The notes under the pieces are model-generated. The model was not told the origin of the DNA and did not search any database. It was given only the letters and a program-made list of their open reading frames with translations. DNA of 64,000 bases, from positions 1 to 64,000 of the forward strand of contig DAHUYW010000003.1 in assembly GCA_027306915.1 (NCBI GenBank). Reading direction: 5' to 3'. A program made the translations under genes and the position numbers. Shown in pieces: positions 11,775 through 19,827 of this stretch. The stretch is from Spirochaetales bacterium. GTDB lineage: Bacteria > Spirochaetota > Spirochaetia > DAHUYW01. The number at the start of each line of letters is the position of its first letter. Position 1 is the stretch's first letter.

Positions 11775-13112
11775 CTATTTCCTCTCCTGCATTCTCGCCC
11801 ACAATCTGCGGGTCTGCTCGCGCGACTGCGCGTGGATGCGCTCGGCGTCGAACTGAGGGGCACGGCCGCGCACGACGAACCTTCCGTCCACCATGACCGA
11901 ATGCACCGAGCGCGAGGTCATCCCAAACATGATGTGCCCGCCGAGGTTGCCGTCCACGAGGGGGGTCGGCGGGTCGTAGTCCCAAAAGACGAGGTCGGCG
12001 GCGAAGCCCGCCTCCACGCGTCCGAAGCGCGGAGGAAGGCCCCGCGATCGGCCGAAGTAGCGCTCCAGGATGCGGTTGCCCCGGTCGAGCATGGCGAGGA
12101 AGTCCGGCGGCCACAGGGCGCCGCCTGCGTCCCGATGCTTGAAGAAGGCGAAGGCCGCCTCCTCCAGCATGTCGGAGCCGATCCCGTCGGTGCCGAGCAC
12201 CGAATTCCGGTAACCAGGGAGCAGGGTATTGTAGCCAACCGCGTTGTTCATGTTCGAGCGCGCGTTGTGCGCGAGGAAGGCATCCCGCTCGTTGATGAGC
12301 TCCATCTCGTCGCGGGTCAGGTAGAGGCCGTGAGCGACTATCGACAGAGGACCCAGGCAACCGGCGCGGTCTAGGCGAGCCGCAAGGTCCGCCCCGAAGC
12401 GGTAGCGCGAGTCGGTGGCGTCGTAGCGGTCCTCGGCGGCGTGGGTGTGGAGGCCCCGCCCCGTCGCACGCACCGCCTCGCCGAGGGCGGTGAGGGTATC
12501 GTCATCGAGGGTGAAGCCGGCGTGCGCCCCGATGGCGGCCTCGACAAGCGGATCGCCCCCTGCCGATCGCGCGGAATCGACCTCCCCTGCAAAGCGGATG
12601 TTCTCGCGCACCCCGCTTCGCGCCCTCTCCTTCCCATTTCGGTCGGTCGTCTCGTAGCAGAGGATCCCGCGCAACCCCACCTCTTCGAAGCCCTCCCGCA
12701 GGACCGAGAGGCTGCCATCGATGAACTCGGGGCTTGCATGATGGTCGACGACCGCGGTGACGCCGCTCATCACGGCATCGGCAGCCCCCGCCAAAGCGCT
12801 CGAACGGGTGATCGCCTCGTCGAGGGATCGGTCGAGCCGCCACCACAGCTTCGCGAGCTGTTGGGCGAAGTCCTTGCTCGCTTCGATCTCCACCATGAGC
12901 CCTCGGGCCAGGGCCGAATAGAAGTGGTTGTGCGCACACACCAGCCCCGGGCTCACATAGGCGGGGGCGCCCTCACGGCGCGCCTGAGGATACTTCGCGG
13001 CCAGGGCCGCGCCGACCTCGACGATGCGCCCTCCCTCGACCGCGAGGTCGCCCGGCTCCGAGACCGTCTGGGGGGCAAAGGAGATGATGCGGACGCCTTC
13101 AAAGAGCGTCAT
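11775..13112 (-). CDS. ssnA: SsnA aminohydrolase
   Basis: A 445-residue amidohydrolase that closely follows E. coli SsnA (442). Shared segments include GLVCAHNHFYS, LWWRLDRSLDE, VVDHHASPEFI, HTHAAEDRYD, AHNARSNMNN, LGTDGIGSDM and FFKHRDAGG. It is a cytosolic metal-dependent hydrolase that acts in the anaerobic urate pathway, probably opening or deaminating a ring intermediate; the exact substrate is not certain. The ATG at 13112 lies inside the last codons of ygfK (14-bp overlap), with GGGGGAAG before it. Confidence 0.93.
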   Translation of the reverse strand: MTLFEGVRIISFAPQTVSEPGDLAVEGGRIVEVGAALAAKYPQARREGAPAYVSPGLVCAHNHFYSALARGLMVEIEASKDFAQQLAKLWWRLDRSLDEAITRSSALAGAADAVMSGVTAVVDHHASPEFIDGSLSVLREGFEEVGLRGILCYETTDRNGKERARSGVRENIRFAGEVDSARSAGGDPLVEAAIGAHAGFTLDDDTLTALGEAVRATGRGLHTHAAEDRYDATDSRYRFGADLAARLDRAGCLGPLSIVAHGLYLTRDEMELINERDAFLAHNARSNMNNAVGYNTLLPGYRNSVLGTDGIGSDMLEEAAFAFFKHRDAGGALWPPDFLAMLDRGNRILERYFGRSRGLPPRFGRVEAGFAADLVFWDYDPPTPLVDGNLGGHIMFGMTSRSVHSVMVDGRFVVRGRAPQFDAERIHAQSREQTRRLWARMQERK

Positions 13113-16100
13113 GGGCTTCCCCCGGAATCAGGTAGGGATGCTCGGCGAGGACGACCCGCGCGAGCGCGAGGAGCGAAGCGAGGCTTGCGGCCGCCCCGCT
13201 CCCCTCCGCTGCTGCCACCGCGGGAGCGTCGGGCTTCGAGGCCGGAACTCGCATCGACGCGCCGCGCACCCGAAGCACGATCTCGCGGCCAAGGGCTGAA
13301 TCGACGAAGGCGAAGCCGTCGTTTTGGGACTCCTGCAGCCTCCTCTCCGACGAGAAGAGCGTTGGCTTGCCGCGGTAAGGCTCGCCCTCGTAGGGGCAGA
13401 AGAAGCCGCAGTTGCCGCACTCGTTGCACAGGTCGTCGATGTGAAGGATCTGCAGCCCTTGAGAAAAACGCCCCCCGCCGTGAACGGGGAGGGCGACATT
13501 CGCGCGGTTCGGGCACACCTCGACGCACCGCAGGCAGACGACGTCGCAGGAGAGGCAGCGCTCGGCCTCCCGCGCGACGAAATCCGCATCGAATGCGACC
13601 TTCGAGGCGAGAAGGCGCCCCCGGTCGGCGAGAATCGCGGAAAAGGGGCGCGGCGGGACGTCTGCCGCAGCGCCGGCTGCGATTCCGACGGCGGCAAAGG
13701 GCTGCGAAGCGACTGCCGCCGCGGCCAGGATCTCTCGGGCCACGGTCCGACCGTCGGCCTCCGATCTGATGATCGAGGAGGGACCGCGCGCGGCATCCCC
13801 CGCGACATAGACCCCGGGGAGCGCCGTTTCGAGGCTGGTTGGATTGAAGGCGGGGCGCCCGTTCTCCCCGACGGCGATTCCTAGCCCCTCGAAGAGCCTC
13901 CGGTCGGGAGATTCTCCGACCGCCGTGACAAGGAGATCGCACCGATAGGTCTCTTGCCGGCCCGAGGGAAGGGGCGCTCGGCGCCCCGAGTCGTCCGGCT
14001 CGCCGAGCAGCATGACCTCGGCAGCGACGAGCCCGGGCTCGAGCCGTACGGGAAGCGAGAGCTCGCACAGCTCCACCCCCTCGGCGAGAGCTGCTTCAAG
14101 CTCCTCGCGGTCGGCGGGCATCTCCGCGCGCGTGCGGCGGTAGAGGAGCTTCACGCGCGGACGGCCGGGCAAGCGCGCCGCGACCCGCGCGGCGTCCATC
14201 GCCGTGTTGCCGCCCCCCGCGACGAGAACCTCGGCCGCCGATGCGTAGCCGTCCGGGTCCTGGCCGCACTGGGCAAGGAACTCGAGGGCATCCACGGTCC
14301 GCACCCCCGATCCCGCGAGCCGCATTGCCCGGCTCACCGGCGCGCCCGAGGCGATGACGAACGAGGTGAACCCCTCCCCCCGCAGGCGCTCGAGCTCCGA
14401 GACGCCCGAGCTGCCGAAGCGAAACTCGGCGCCCTCGGCGCGGATGCGCTCCACGTCGTGCGCAATCTGCTCGGGCGCGATACGAAAGCGCGGGATCACA
14501 TTCGTCACGACCCCGCCCGCGCTCGCCGCGCGATCGAAGAGCACCACGGGATAGCCCGCGAGGGCAAGGTAGTGGGCGCAGGCGAGCCCGGCCGGCCCCG
14601 CCCCGAAAATCGCCGCCCTGCCCTTCCCCTTTACGGCAGGCGGCCGCTCTGCTGGAATCTCGGCGCTCTGCGCGCACGCGAGCTTCACGGCGCGGATCGC
14701 CACAGGACCCTCGTAGTCGACGCGCGCGCACGCGGTCATGCAGGCATGGTCGCACAGGAGGCCCGTGACCGTAGGTAGCGGATTGTCGACGAGCACGATC
14801 CCTAAGGCCTCGGTCGATCGTCCCGCGGCGAGGGTGCGAATGTAAGCGGGAGCCTTCTGATTCACCGGGCAGGCCTCTACGCAGGGCGCGGCGAAGCAGT
14901 CGAAAAGGGGCAGGCTCTTCGCAATCGCGGTGGTCCCCTGCTTCCAGTCTCCCCGGTACTCGGCTCGCTCGAGCGCCGCGCGGGCGAGAGCGACGAGGGC
15001 GCCCGTGTCGGGCCGCTGCGGCGCGCCTGCTTCGAGCGCCCCGACCGCCGCCTCCGCAATGGCCAGGAGACGCGCGTAGCCGCCGGGCTTGAGCAGCTCC
15101 GTCGCCGCCGTGAGAGGTCCCAGGCCGGCCGCTATGCAATCGGCGGCGTTCCGCTCGTTCACCCCGGCGCAGTAGGAGAAGGGGAGCGGCCGGGGCAGGG
15201 CCGCCGCGAGCTCGGCGGCGAGCTCCGTCGTGATGGGGAAAAGCGCCCGGCCCGAAAGATACATCTCCTTGCCGGGAAGACGACCCTTGACGTTCACCGC
15301 GGCAAGGGTGTTCGAGAGCTTGATGCCGAAGCCCACTCCTTTTTGCCGCGCCGCGTCGCCCAAGGAGGCGATGAGCGCGAGGGCGTCGGCAAACTGCAGA
15401 TCCTTCTCGAAGACCGGAGGCTCGATGCGAATGGCGTCCCAGCCGGTCTCGTCGAGAATCGCCCGAACGTGGTCGTGGCCGAGGAGCGTGGGGTTGAGCT
15501 TGATGAAGGTGGACAGCCCCTTCTCGGCGATGAGGTAGCGCCCGATCCGCTCGATCTCGGCGGGCGGACAGCCGTGCATCGTGGAGAGCGTCACCGAGTG
15601 GATCGGCTCGGCGGGAAGCCGCTCCGCCGCCTCCCGCGCCCGGCGGGCCGCTTCGGCGCCGAAGGCACGCGCGAGCGCGGGGCTCGCCGCCGCGGCGCGC
15701 AGCTCTTCGGTCACCTCGTCCCACACGGAGCTCCCCTCGGGCGAGCGCATCCCCTCGATGAACTCGTCAACTCGCCGGCTCTTGATTCCCTCGAGGGTGT
15801 ATCCGACGGAGAGGTTGAAGAGGAAGCGCCCCTTCGCTCCCCGCGAGAAGAGCGCCTCGAGGAGGTGGATGGCGGCCCAGGCGCGAAGGTACTCGGCGCG
15901 CGCGTCCTCGAGCGACAGCTCGGTGGACCACTCGACGTTGTAGCCCTCGTCGAGCGCGTCGATGCAGGGCTTCTCGATATCGAGACGGTCCTTCTCCTGG
16001 ACGGTCTTCAGCTCGAAGACCCGCGCCCCTGCGAGATAGGCAGCGACGATGTTCGGCGCGATCTGCGTATGCGGCCCGGCAGCGGGACCGACCGGAAGCG

Positions 16101-16266
16101 AGATCGCCGATCCGAGAAGCTCGAAGCCGGGCGAGCGGGCCTCGAGCTCAAAGGCCCGCTTCATGACGCTTTCGCCGATCTCGAAGATCGATCGCTTCGC
16201 CCGATACTCGCCCGTCATTCGCGCGAGGAGGTAGCGCAGGGAGGCTGCCTTCATTACCTTGCTCAT
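13099..16266 (-). CDS. ygfK: YgfK-type iron-sulfur flavoprotein oxidoreductase
   Basis: A 1055-residue multidomain redox protein; E. coli YgfK has 1032 and is annotated as a putative selenate reductase subunit. In order it has: a dihydroorotate-dehydrogenase-like barrel (to about 450) with VGPAAGPHTQIAPN and TLSTMHGCPPAEIE; a cysteine cluster (CFAAPCVEACPVNQ, CDHACMTACARV); a GltD-like FAD/NAD(P) domain with GAGPAGLACAHY and VAGGGNTAMDAA; and C-terminal [4Fe-4S] motifs (CLSCDVVCLRCVEVCPN, CNECGNCGFFCPYEG). It is needed for anaerobic urate breakdown in gut bacteria and probably reduces a purine ring intermediate with NAD(P)H. The ATG overlaps the upstream amidohydrolase stop (ATGA). Confidence 0.93.
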   Translation of the reverse strand: MSKVMKAASLRYLLARMTGEYRAKRSIFEIGESVMKRAFELEARSPGFELLGSAISLPVGPAAGPHTQIAPNIVAAYLAGARVFELKTVQEKDRLDIEKPCIDALDEGYNVEWSTELSLEDARAEYLRAWAAIHLLEALFSRGAKGRFLFNLSVGYTLEGIKSRRVDEFIEGMRSPEGSSVWDEVTEELRAAAASPALARAFGAEAARRAREAAERLPAEPIHSVTLSTMHGCPPAEIERIGRYLIAEKGLSTFIKLNPTLLGHDHVRAILDETGWDAIRIEPPVFEKDLQFADALALIASLGDAARQKGVGFGIKLSNTLAAVNVKGRLPGKEMYLSGRALFPITTELAAELAAALPRPLPFSYCAGVNERNAADCIAAGLGPLTAATELLKPGGYARLLAIAEAAVGALEAGAPQRPDTGALVALARAALERAEYRGDWKQGTTAIAKSLPLFDCFAAPCVEACPVNQKAPAYIRTLAAGRSTEALGIVLVDNPLPTVTGLLCDHACMTACARVDYEGPVAIRAVKLACAQSAEIPAERPPAVKGKGRAAIFGAGPAGLACAHYLALAGYPVVLFDRAASAGGVVTNVIPRFRIAPEQIAHDVERIRAEGAEFRFGSSGVSELERLRGEGFTSFVIASGAPVSRAMRLAGSGVRTVDALEFLAQCGQDPDGYASAAEVLVAGGGNTAMDAARVAARLPGRPRVKLLYRRTRAEMPADREELEAALAEGVELCELSLPVRLEPGLVAAEVMLLGEPDDSGRRAPLPSGRQETYRCDLLVTAVGESPDRRLFEGLGIAVGENGRPAFNPTSLETALPGVYVAGDAARGPSSIIRSEADGRTVAREILAAAAVASQPFAAVGIAAGAAADVPPRPFSAILADRGRLLASKVAFDADFVAREAERCLSCDVVCLRCVEVCPNRANVALPVHGGGRFSQGLQILHIDDLCNECGNCGFFCPYEGEPYRGKPTLFSSERRLQESQNDGFAFVDSALGREIVLRVRGASMRVPASKPDAPAVAAAEGSGAAASLASLLALARVVLAEHPYLIPGEAHDAL

Positions 16267-17678
16267 CGATACCCCCACCGGAGATATTTTCCGTGACCGG
16301 GAGGCGCGACAATCCCGTTTGAGCCTCCGCCTGATTCTGCGGCGCCCGCGCTCCCCGCATCCCACACCAGCCTGCCGCGCACGAAGGTCTTCACTGTCTC
16401 GCCCTGAAGAGTCATGCCCTCGAAGGGAGTGATTGTTCCCTTCGAAAGCAGCATTGCGCCCCGCACGACGCGCGTCGCCGCCCGGTCTACGAAGACGAGA
16501 TCGGCGTCCTTCCCGACCTCGATCGACCCTTTGCGCGCCGCAAGCCCGTAGCGCGCGGCCGCGCCTCCCGAGAGCGCTTCGAGGAAGCGAGCCAAGCCGA
16601 GGCGGCCCGCACGCAAACCCTCGGAATAAAGATAGGGGAACAAGGTGCCCGTGCCGGGGATTCCTCCGTAGTCGGTCCAGACCGAACCGGTGCGCTTCTC
16701 CTCGAAGGGGGCCGGGGCGTGATCACTCGCTGCAAAAGCTATCCGGCCCTCTCCGAGGAGCCTCCAGAGGCGCGCAGCCTCTCCTGGCGACTTCACCGGC
16801 GGGGCGGTCTTGAGCGCCGAGCCGAGCCGCTCGAAGTCGGCGGAAGAAAAGGCGAGGTAGTGAGGGCAGGTTTCGCAGCTCGCCCCGCCGGCCGCGAGAA
16901 GCTCGGCCGCCGCGGCCGTACCCACATGGACGACGTGAAGGCTCGCCTCGTGTCCGCGGGCGAGGGCGAGCGCGCTTGCGGCAGCCGCGAGCTCCGCAGC
17001 CTCGGGACGGCTCGCGACGTAGTCGGCCCAGCTGCCCCCGTCGGGACCCGCGCCTGCGCCGCACCCTCGGCCGCCTTCGCGGATGGCGTGCGTGCCTGCC
17101 GTGACGTAGTCGTAGTCCTCGGCATGGAGAAGGAGCGGCCGCCCGACCTCGGCCGCCTTCTCGACGGCGCGGGCAAAGGAGCGGTGATCCAACCGCGTGA
17201 AGGTGTCCATCCCAGAGAGGAAGTAGCATTTGAACCCGACGACGAAGGGGGCGAGCTCGGCCATGTGGCGCTCGATGCTCTCCTCGGCAAGGAGACCGGA
17301 AACGCCCCCAAAGAGCGCAAAGTCCACGACGCTCCGGTCCTCGATGCAGCGGAGCTTCTCCTTGAGATTCTCGACCGTCGTCACCGGAGGAAGGGAGGTG
17401 CAGGGCATGTCAATCACGGTGGTCACCCCCCCGCGGGCGGCAGCCATGGAGCCGTGAAGGAAATCCTCGCGGTGCTCGAAGCCGGGAGTATCGAAGTGCA
17501 CGTGCGGATCGATGGCGCCGGGGAAGATCTCGAGCCCCTGCGCGTCGACGACCGTCTCGTCCGGCTCCGGAGCGAGGCCACGCCCGATCCCTGCGATCCG
17601 CTCGCCTATCACCTTTAGGTCGACGCGCACGAGCTCTGCCTCGCCAGGCAGGGCCACGGCGCCGCCGCGAATAACCAT
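16263..17678 (-). CDS. Cyclic amidohydrolase (hydantoinase/allantoinase/dihydroorotase family)
   Basis: A 471-residue metal-dependent cyclic amidohydrolase and the first gene of the long minus-strand run. Metal motifs are DPHVHFDTPGFEHREDF, VGFKCYF (the lysine that is carboxylated), LLLHAED, LHVVHVG and FAASDHAP. In E. coli-type clusters HyuA (461 residues) fills this place, but these motifs look closer to the allantoinase/dihydroorotase branch, so it is a functional analogue at best. It has a Gly-rich insertion near residue 205. GAGGTAGG precedes the ATG. A different allantoinase is encoded at 48376-49716, so the two probably serve separate routes. Likely role: opening a hydantoin-like ring from urate. 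Confidence 0.85.
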   Translation of the reverse strand: MVIRGGAVALPGEAELVRVDLKVIGERIAGIGRGLAPEPDETVVDAQGLEIFPGAIDPHVHFDTPGFEHREDFLHGSMAAARGGVTTVIDMPCTSLPPVTTVENLKEKLRCIEDRSVVDFALFGGVSGLLAEESIERHMAELAPFVVGFKCYFLSGMDTFTRLDHRSFARAVEKAAEVGRPLLLHAEDYDYVTAGTHAIREGGRGCGAGAGPDGGSWADYVASRPEAAELAAAASALALARGHEASLHVVHVGTAAAAELLAAGGASCETCPHYLAFSSADFERLGSALKTAPPVKSPGEAARLWRLLGEGRIAFAASDHAPAPFEEKRTGSVWTDYGGIPGTGTLFPYLYSEGLRAGRLGLARFLEALSGGAAARYGLAARKGSIEVGKDADLVFVDRAATRVVRGAMLLSKGTITPFEGMTLQGETVKTFVRGRLVWDAGSAGAAESGGGSNGIVAPPGHGKYLRWGYR

Positions 17679-17812
17679 TGCCTACCTCGAAATCCCTCGT
17701 GCGACAACCCGACGGGACGGCCGCGAAGACGAGGGAACCTACCCTTTTGGGGAGCCAACGTAAGCGACTTGATTTTTCTACGATGTGACTTTTTGGAAAG
17801 ACAGTTGAGTAC
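17679..17812 (-). promoter_or_regulatory. 5' leader of the anaerobic purine operon with an inverted repeat
   Basis: About 134 nt of leader separate the predicted start site from the first gene. An 8-bp perfect inverted repeat, TCCCTCGT at 17693-17700 and ACGAGGGA at 17729-17736, would close a 28-nt loop that itself contains CCC-GAC-GGG. The right arm on the transcript ends just before the Shine-Dalgarno. I cannot match it to a known riboswitch class. Confidence 0.35.
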
Positions 17813-17818
17813 GCTAGT

Positions 17819-17847
17819 AGTATATACGAAGCGCCAAGGCCGTGCAA
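17819..17847 (-). promoter_or_regulatory. sigma70-type promoter for the 1-17678 run
   Basis: On the minus strand TTGCAC (17847-17842), a 17-nt spacer and TATACT (17824-17819) form a near-consensus promoter facing the amidohydrolase gene. Confidence 0.65.
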
Positions 17848-18401
17848 TGGGCTTCGGAACGGAGGGCTCGAGGGCCCGGGGCGTAAGGCATCTTCCTTGT
17901 CGTACCCATCTAAACCCGCCGGTGGGCTGGTTGCCTTTCGCAGAAATTTGGAGGTTTTCCGCGGGCCAGTACCCGCCGGCGGGACTCAATCGACTTCATC
18001 GCGCGGATGGGCCACCTGTTCAACCTCGGATCCAACCCGCTCTTTCCTCCTTTCCCCGGCGTAATCAGCCGCGATGCAGGTGCGAGCCGATCACGCTGTT
18101 CCTAATGTTTTTACTAAGCATAAATGGTGCCACGTGTGAGGCCGCTCCCTAATTCCTTACGAACCGGACTTCTAGGCCGCGCTTCGTCGCCGAAAGGATC
18201 GGACGGGCTTCCACGAATTCCCACGAAAATGTTGCTCCCGTGCCGAGAAGCTACTCTTCTGTGGGTGGACTCGTTCTCGCGCGATCGGAGGCGCGCCTGC
18301 CGCTTTGGCCTCCCATCCGGTCGCCTTGCGGTGGAGAGCAACATCGATGACGGAGCCGGCGCGCGAATTCCGGGCACATGAAATCTGAGCGTCGAAACCG
18401 C
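17848..18401. promoter_or_regulatory. Divergent intergenic region between purine breakdown and purine import
   Basis: No convincing gene was found. The stretch is less GC-rich in parts (around 18100-18130). It contains two similar near-palindromes, CCCGCCGGTGGG (17915-17926) and CCCGCCGGCGGG (17972-17983), spaced 57 bp apart upstream of the minus-strand promoter. They could be operator sites. Small open frames here have no recognisable protein features. Confidence 0.35.
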
Positions 18402-18430
18402 TTGTTGTCGAAGCGGCAGAGTGTTATAAC
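18402..18430 (+). promoter_or_regulatory. sigma70-type promoter for the BMP transporter operon
   Basis: TTGTTG (18402-18407), a 17-nt spacer and TATAAC (18425-18430). A 6-bp hairpin TGCGGA-CGCAC-TCCGCA (18439-18455) lies at the start of the roughly 87-nt leader. Confidence 0.6.
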
Positions 18431-18523
18431 CGAGATCGTGCGGACGCACTCCGCATCCGTCGTTGTATGGGGTGAATACCTCGCAGCGGGGGACCCTTCG
18501 TATTTTCCAAAAGGAGAGCTCAC

Positions 18524-19711
18524 ATGAAAAGGTGGCTCAAGTACGTTCTAGTGGTGGGTATGTTTGCCGCGGCCCTTTCCGCCTACGGACAGAACGCGGG
18601 CAACTTCACCTTCGGCCTCCTGATGGTCGGACCCTACAACGACCATGGTTGGAGCGAGGCAAACTATGATGGCGCGCAGTACGTCGTGAACCACGTGCCG
18701 GGCACCCAGATGATCTACCTCGACAAGGTCAATCCCTCCGATCGTCCCGGAACGACCGCCTCGCAGCTCGCCGAGAGCCTCGTCGCCAAAGGGGCGAAGC
18801 TTGTCATCTTCAGCTCCGACGACATGAGTGATGAAGCCGTCAAATTCGCGCAGGCCCATCCCGACATCGACGTCATCATGACCTCGGGCAGCCAGGTTTG
18901 GAAGCAGGGCAAGAACTACCAAAACATCCCCAACATGGTGAACATCATGGGACGGATGGAGGATATGAAGATGATCGCGGGGGTGGCTGCGGCCCTCACC
19001 ACCGCGACCGGCAAGATCGCCTATCTCGGACCGCTCATCAACGACGAGACCCGGCGCCTGGCCTCCTCGGTCTATCTCGGAGCCCGCTACGCCTGGGTCA
19101 ACTACCTGCACAAGGATCCCTCGACCCTGAAGTTCCGCGTGACCTGGATCGGCTACTGGTTCAACATCCCCGGCGTCACCTCCGATCCTTCGCAGGTCGC
19201 CGATGACTTCTTCAATAACGGCTACGACGTGGTGGTTTCCGGCATCGACACCACCGAGGCCGTCGCCGAGGCGACGAAGTATGCAGCTCAAGGCATGAAG
19301 GTGTGGGCGATCCCCTACGACTTCGCGAACGCCATCCAGCCCGGCGACACGGTCAGCCTCGGGGTTCCCTACTTCAACTGGGGTCCCGCCTATGCCAAGG
19401 CAATTCAGTCCGCGATGAACGGCACGTGGCAGTCGCACTTCGAGTGGAACGGCCCGGATTGGTCGAACATCAACAACCCGGATACCTCCGCCGTCGGCTT
19501 CAACAAGGGCAGCGCCATCTCGCCGGCGGCCTCGGCAGGGGTCGACCGGTTCATCTCCGAGCTTGCCAATGGGCTCAACCTCTGGAAGGGACCGCTTAAC
19601 CTCCAGGACGGCACCCAGTATCTGGCCGCCGGCCAGGCGGCGACCGATCGGCAGATCTGGTACCTCCCGCAGCTCCTTGCGGGCATGGAGGGGCAGAGCA
19701 TTTCCAAGTAA
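18524..19711 (+). CDS. BMP-family ABC transporter solute-binding protein (nucleoside/purine type)
   Basis: A 395-residue periplasmic binding protein of the BmpA/PnrA family, which bind purine nucleosides or related compounds. The N-terminus (MKRWLKYVLVVGMFAAALSAYGQNA) is a signal peptide with an SPase I-like site and no lipobox cysteine, so the mature protein should be soluble in a periplasm. Family-typical features are GPYNDHGWSEANYDGAQY near residue 35, FNNGYDVVVSGIDTT and a GVPYFNWGP segment. AAAAGGAG precedes the ATG. It heads an operon with an ATPase and two permeases and lies opposite the purine-breakdown run, which supports purine uptake as its job. The ligand itself is inferred. Confidence 0.87.
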   Translation: MKRWLKYVLVVGMFAAALSAYGQNAGNFTFGLLMVGPYNDHGWSEANYDGAQYVVNHVPGTQMIYLDKVNPSDRPGTTASQLAESLVAKGAKLVIFSSDDMSDEAVKFAQAHPDIDVIMTSGSQVWKQGKNYQNIPNMVNIMGRMEDMKMIAGVAAALTTATGKIAYLGPLINDETRRLASSVYLGARYAWVNYLHKDPSTLKFRVTWIGYWFNIPGVTSDPSQVADDFFNNGYDVVVSGIDTTEAVAEATKYAAQGMKVWAIPYDFANAIQPGDTVSLGVPYFNWGPAYAKAIQSAMNGTWQSHFEWNGPDWSNINNPDTSAVGFNKGSAISPAASAGVDRFISELANGLNLWKGPLNLQDGTQYLAAGQAATDRQIWYLPQLLAGMEGQSISK

Positions 19712-19748
19712 CTGGATTCGGCCGCTTTCGGTCGAGTCCGACACTGTC

Positions 19749-19775
19749 GGGGCGGGATGTGTAGAGTCCCGCCCC
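19749..19775 (+). terminator. Intra-operon hairpin after the binding-protein gene
   Basis: A 9-bp perfect stem, GGGGCGGGA (19749-19757) and TCCCGCCCC (19767-19775), with a 9-nt loop, followed by AATTTCC. Such hairpins between a binding protein and its transporter genes often attenuate transcription or protect the upstream message. There is no strong T tract, so partial readthrough is likely. Confidence 0.5.
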
Positions 19776-19827
19776 AATTTCCATTCCTGCTTTTCATCCC
19801 GCGTGTTGGCGTACAGAGGAGCACTCC

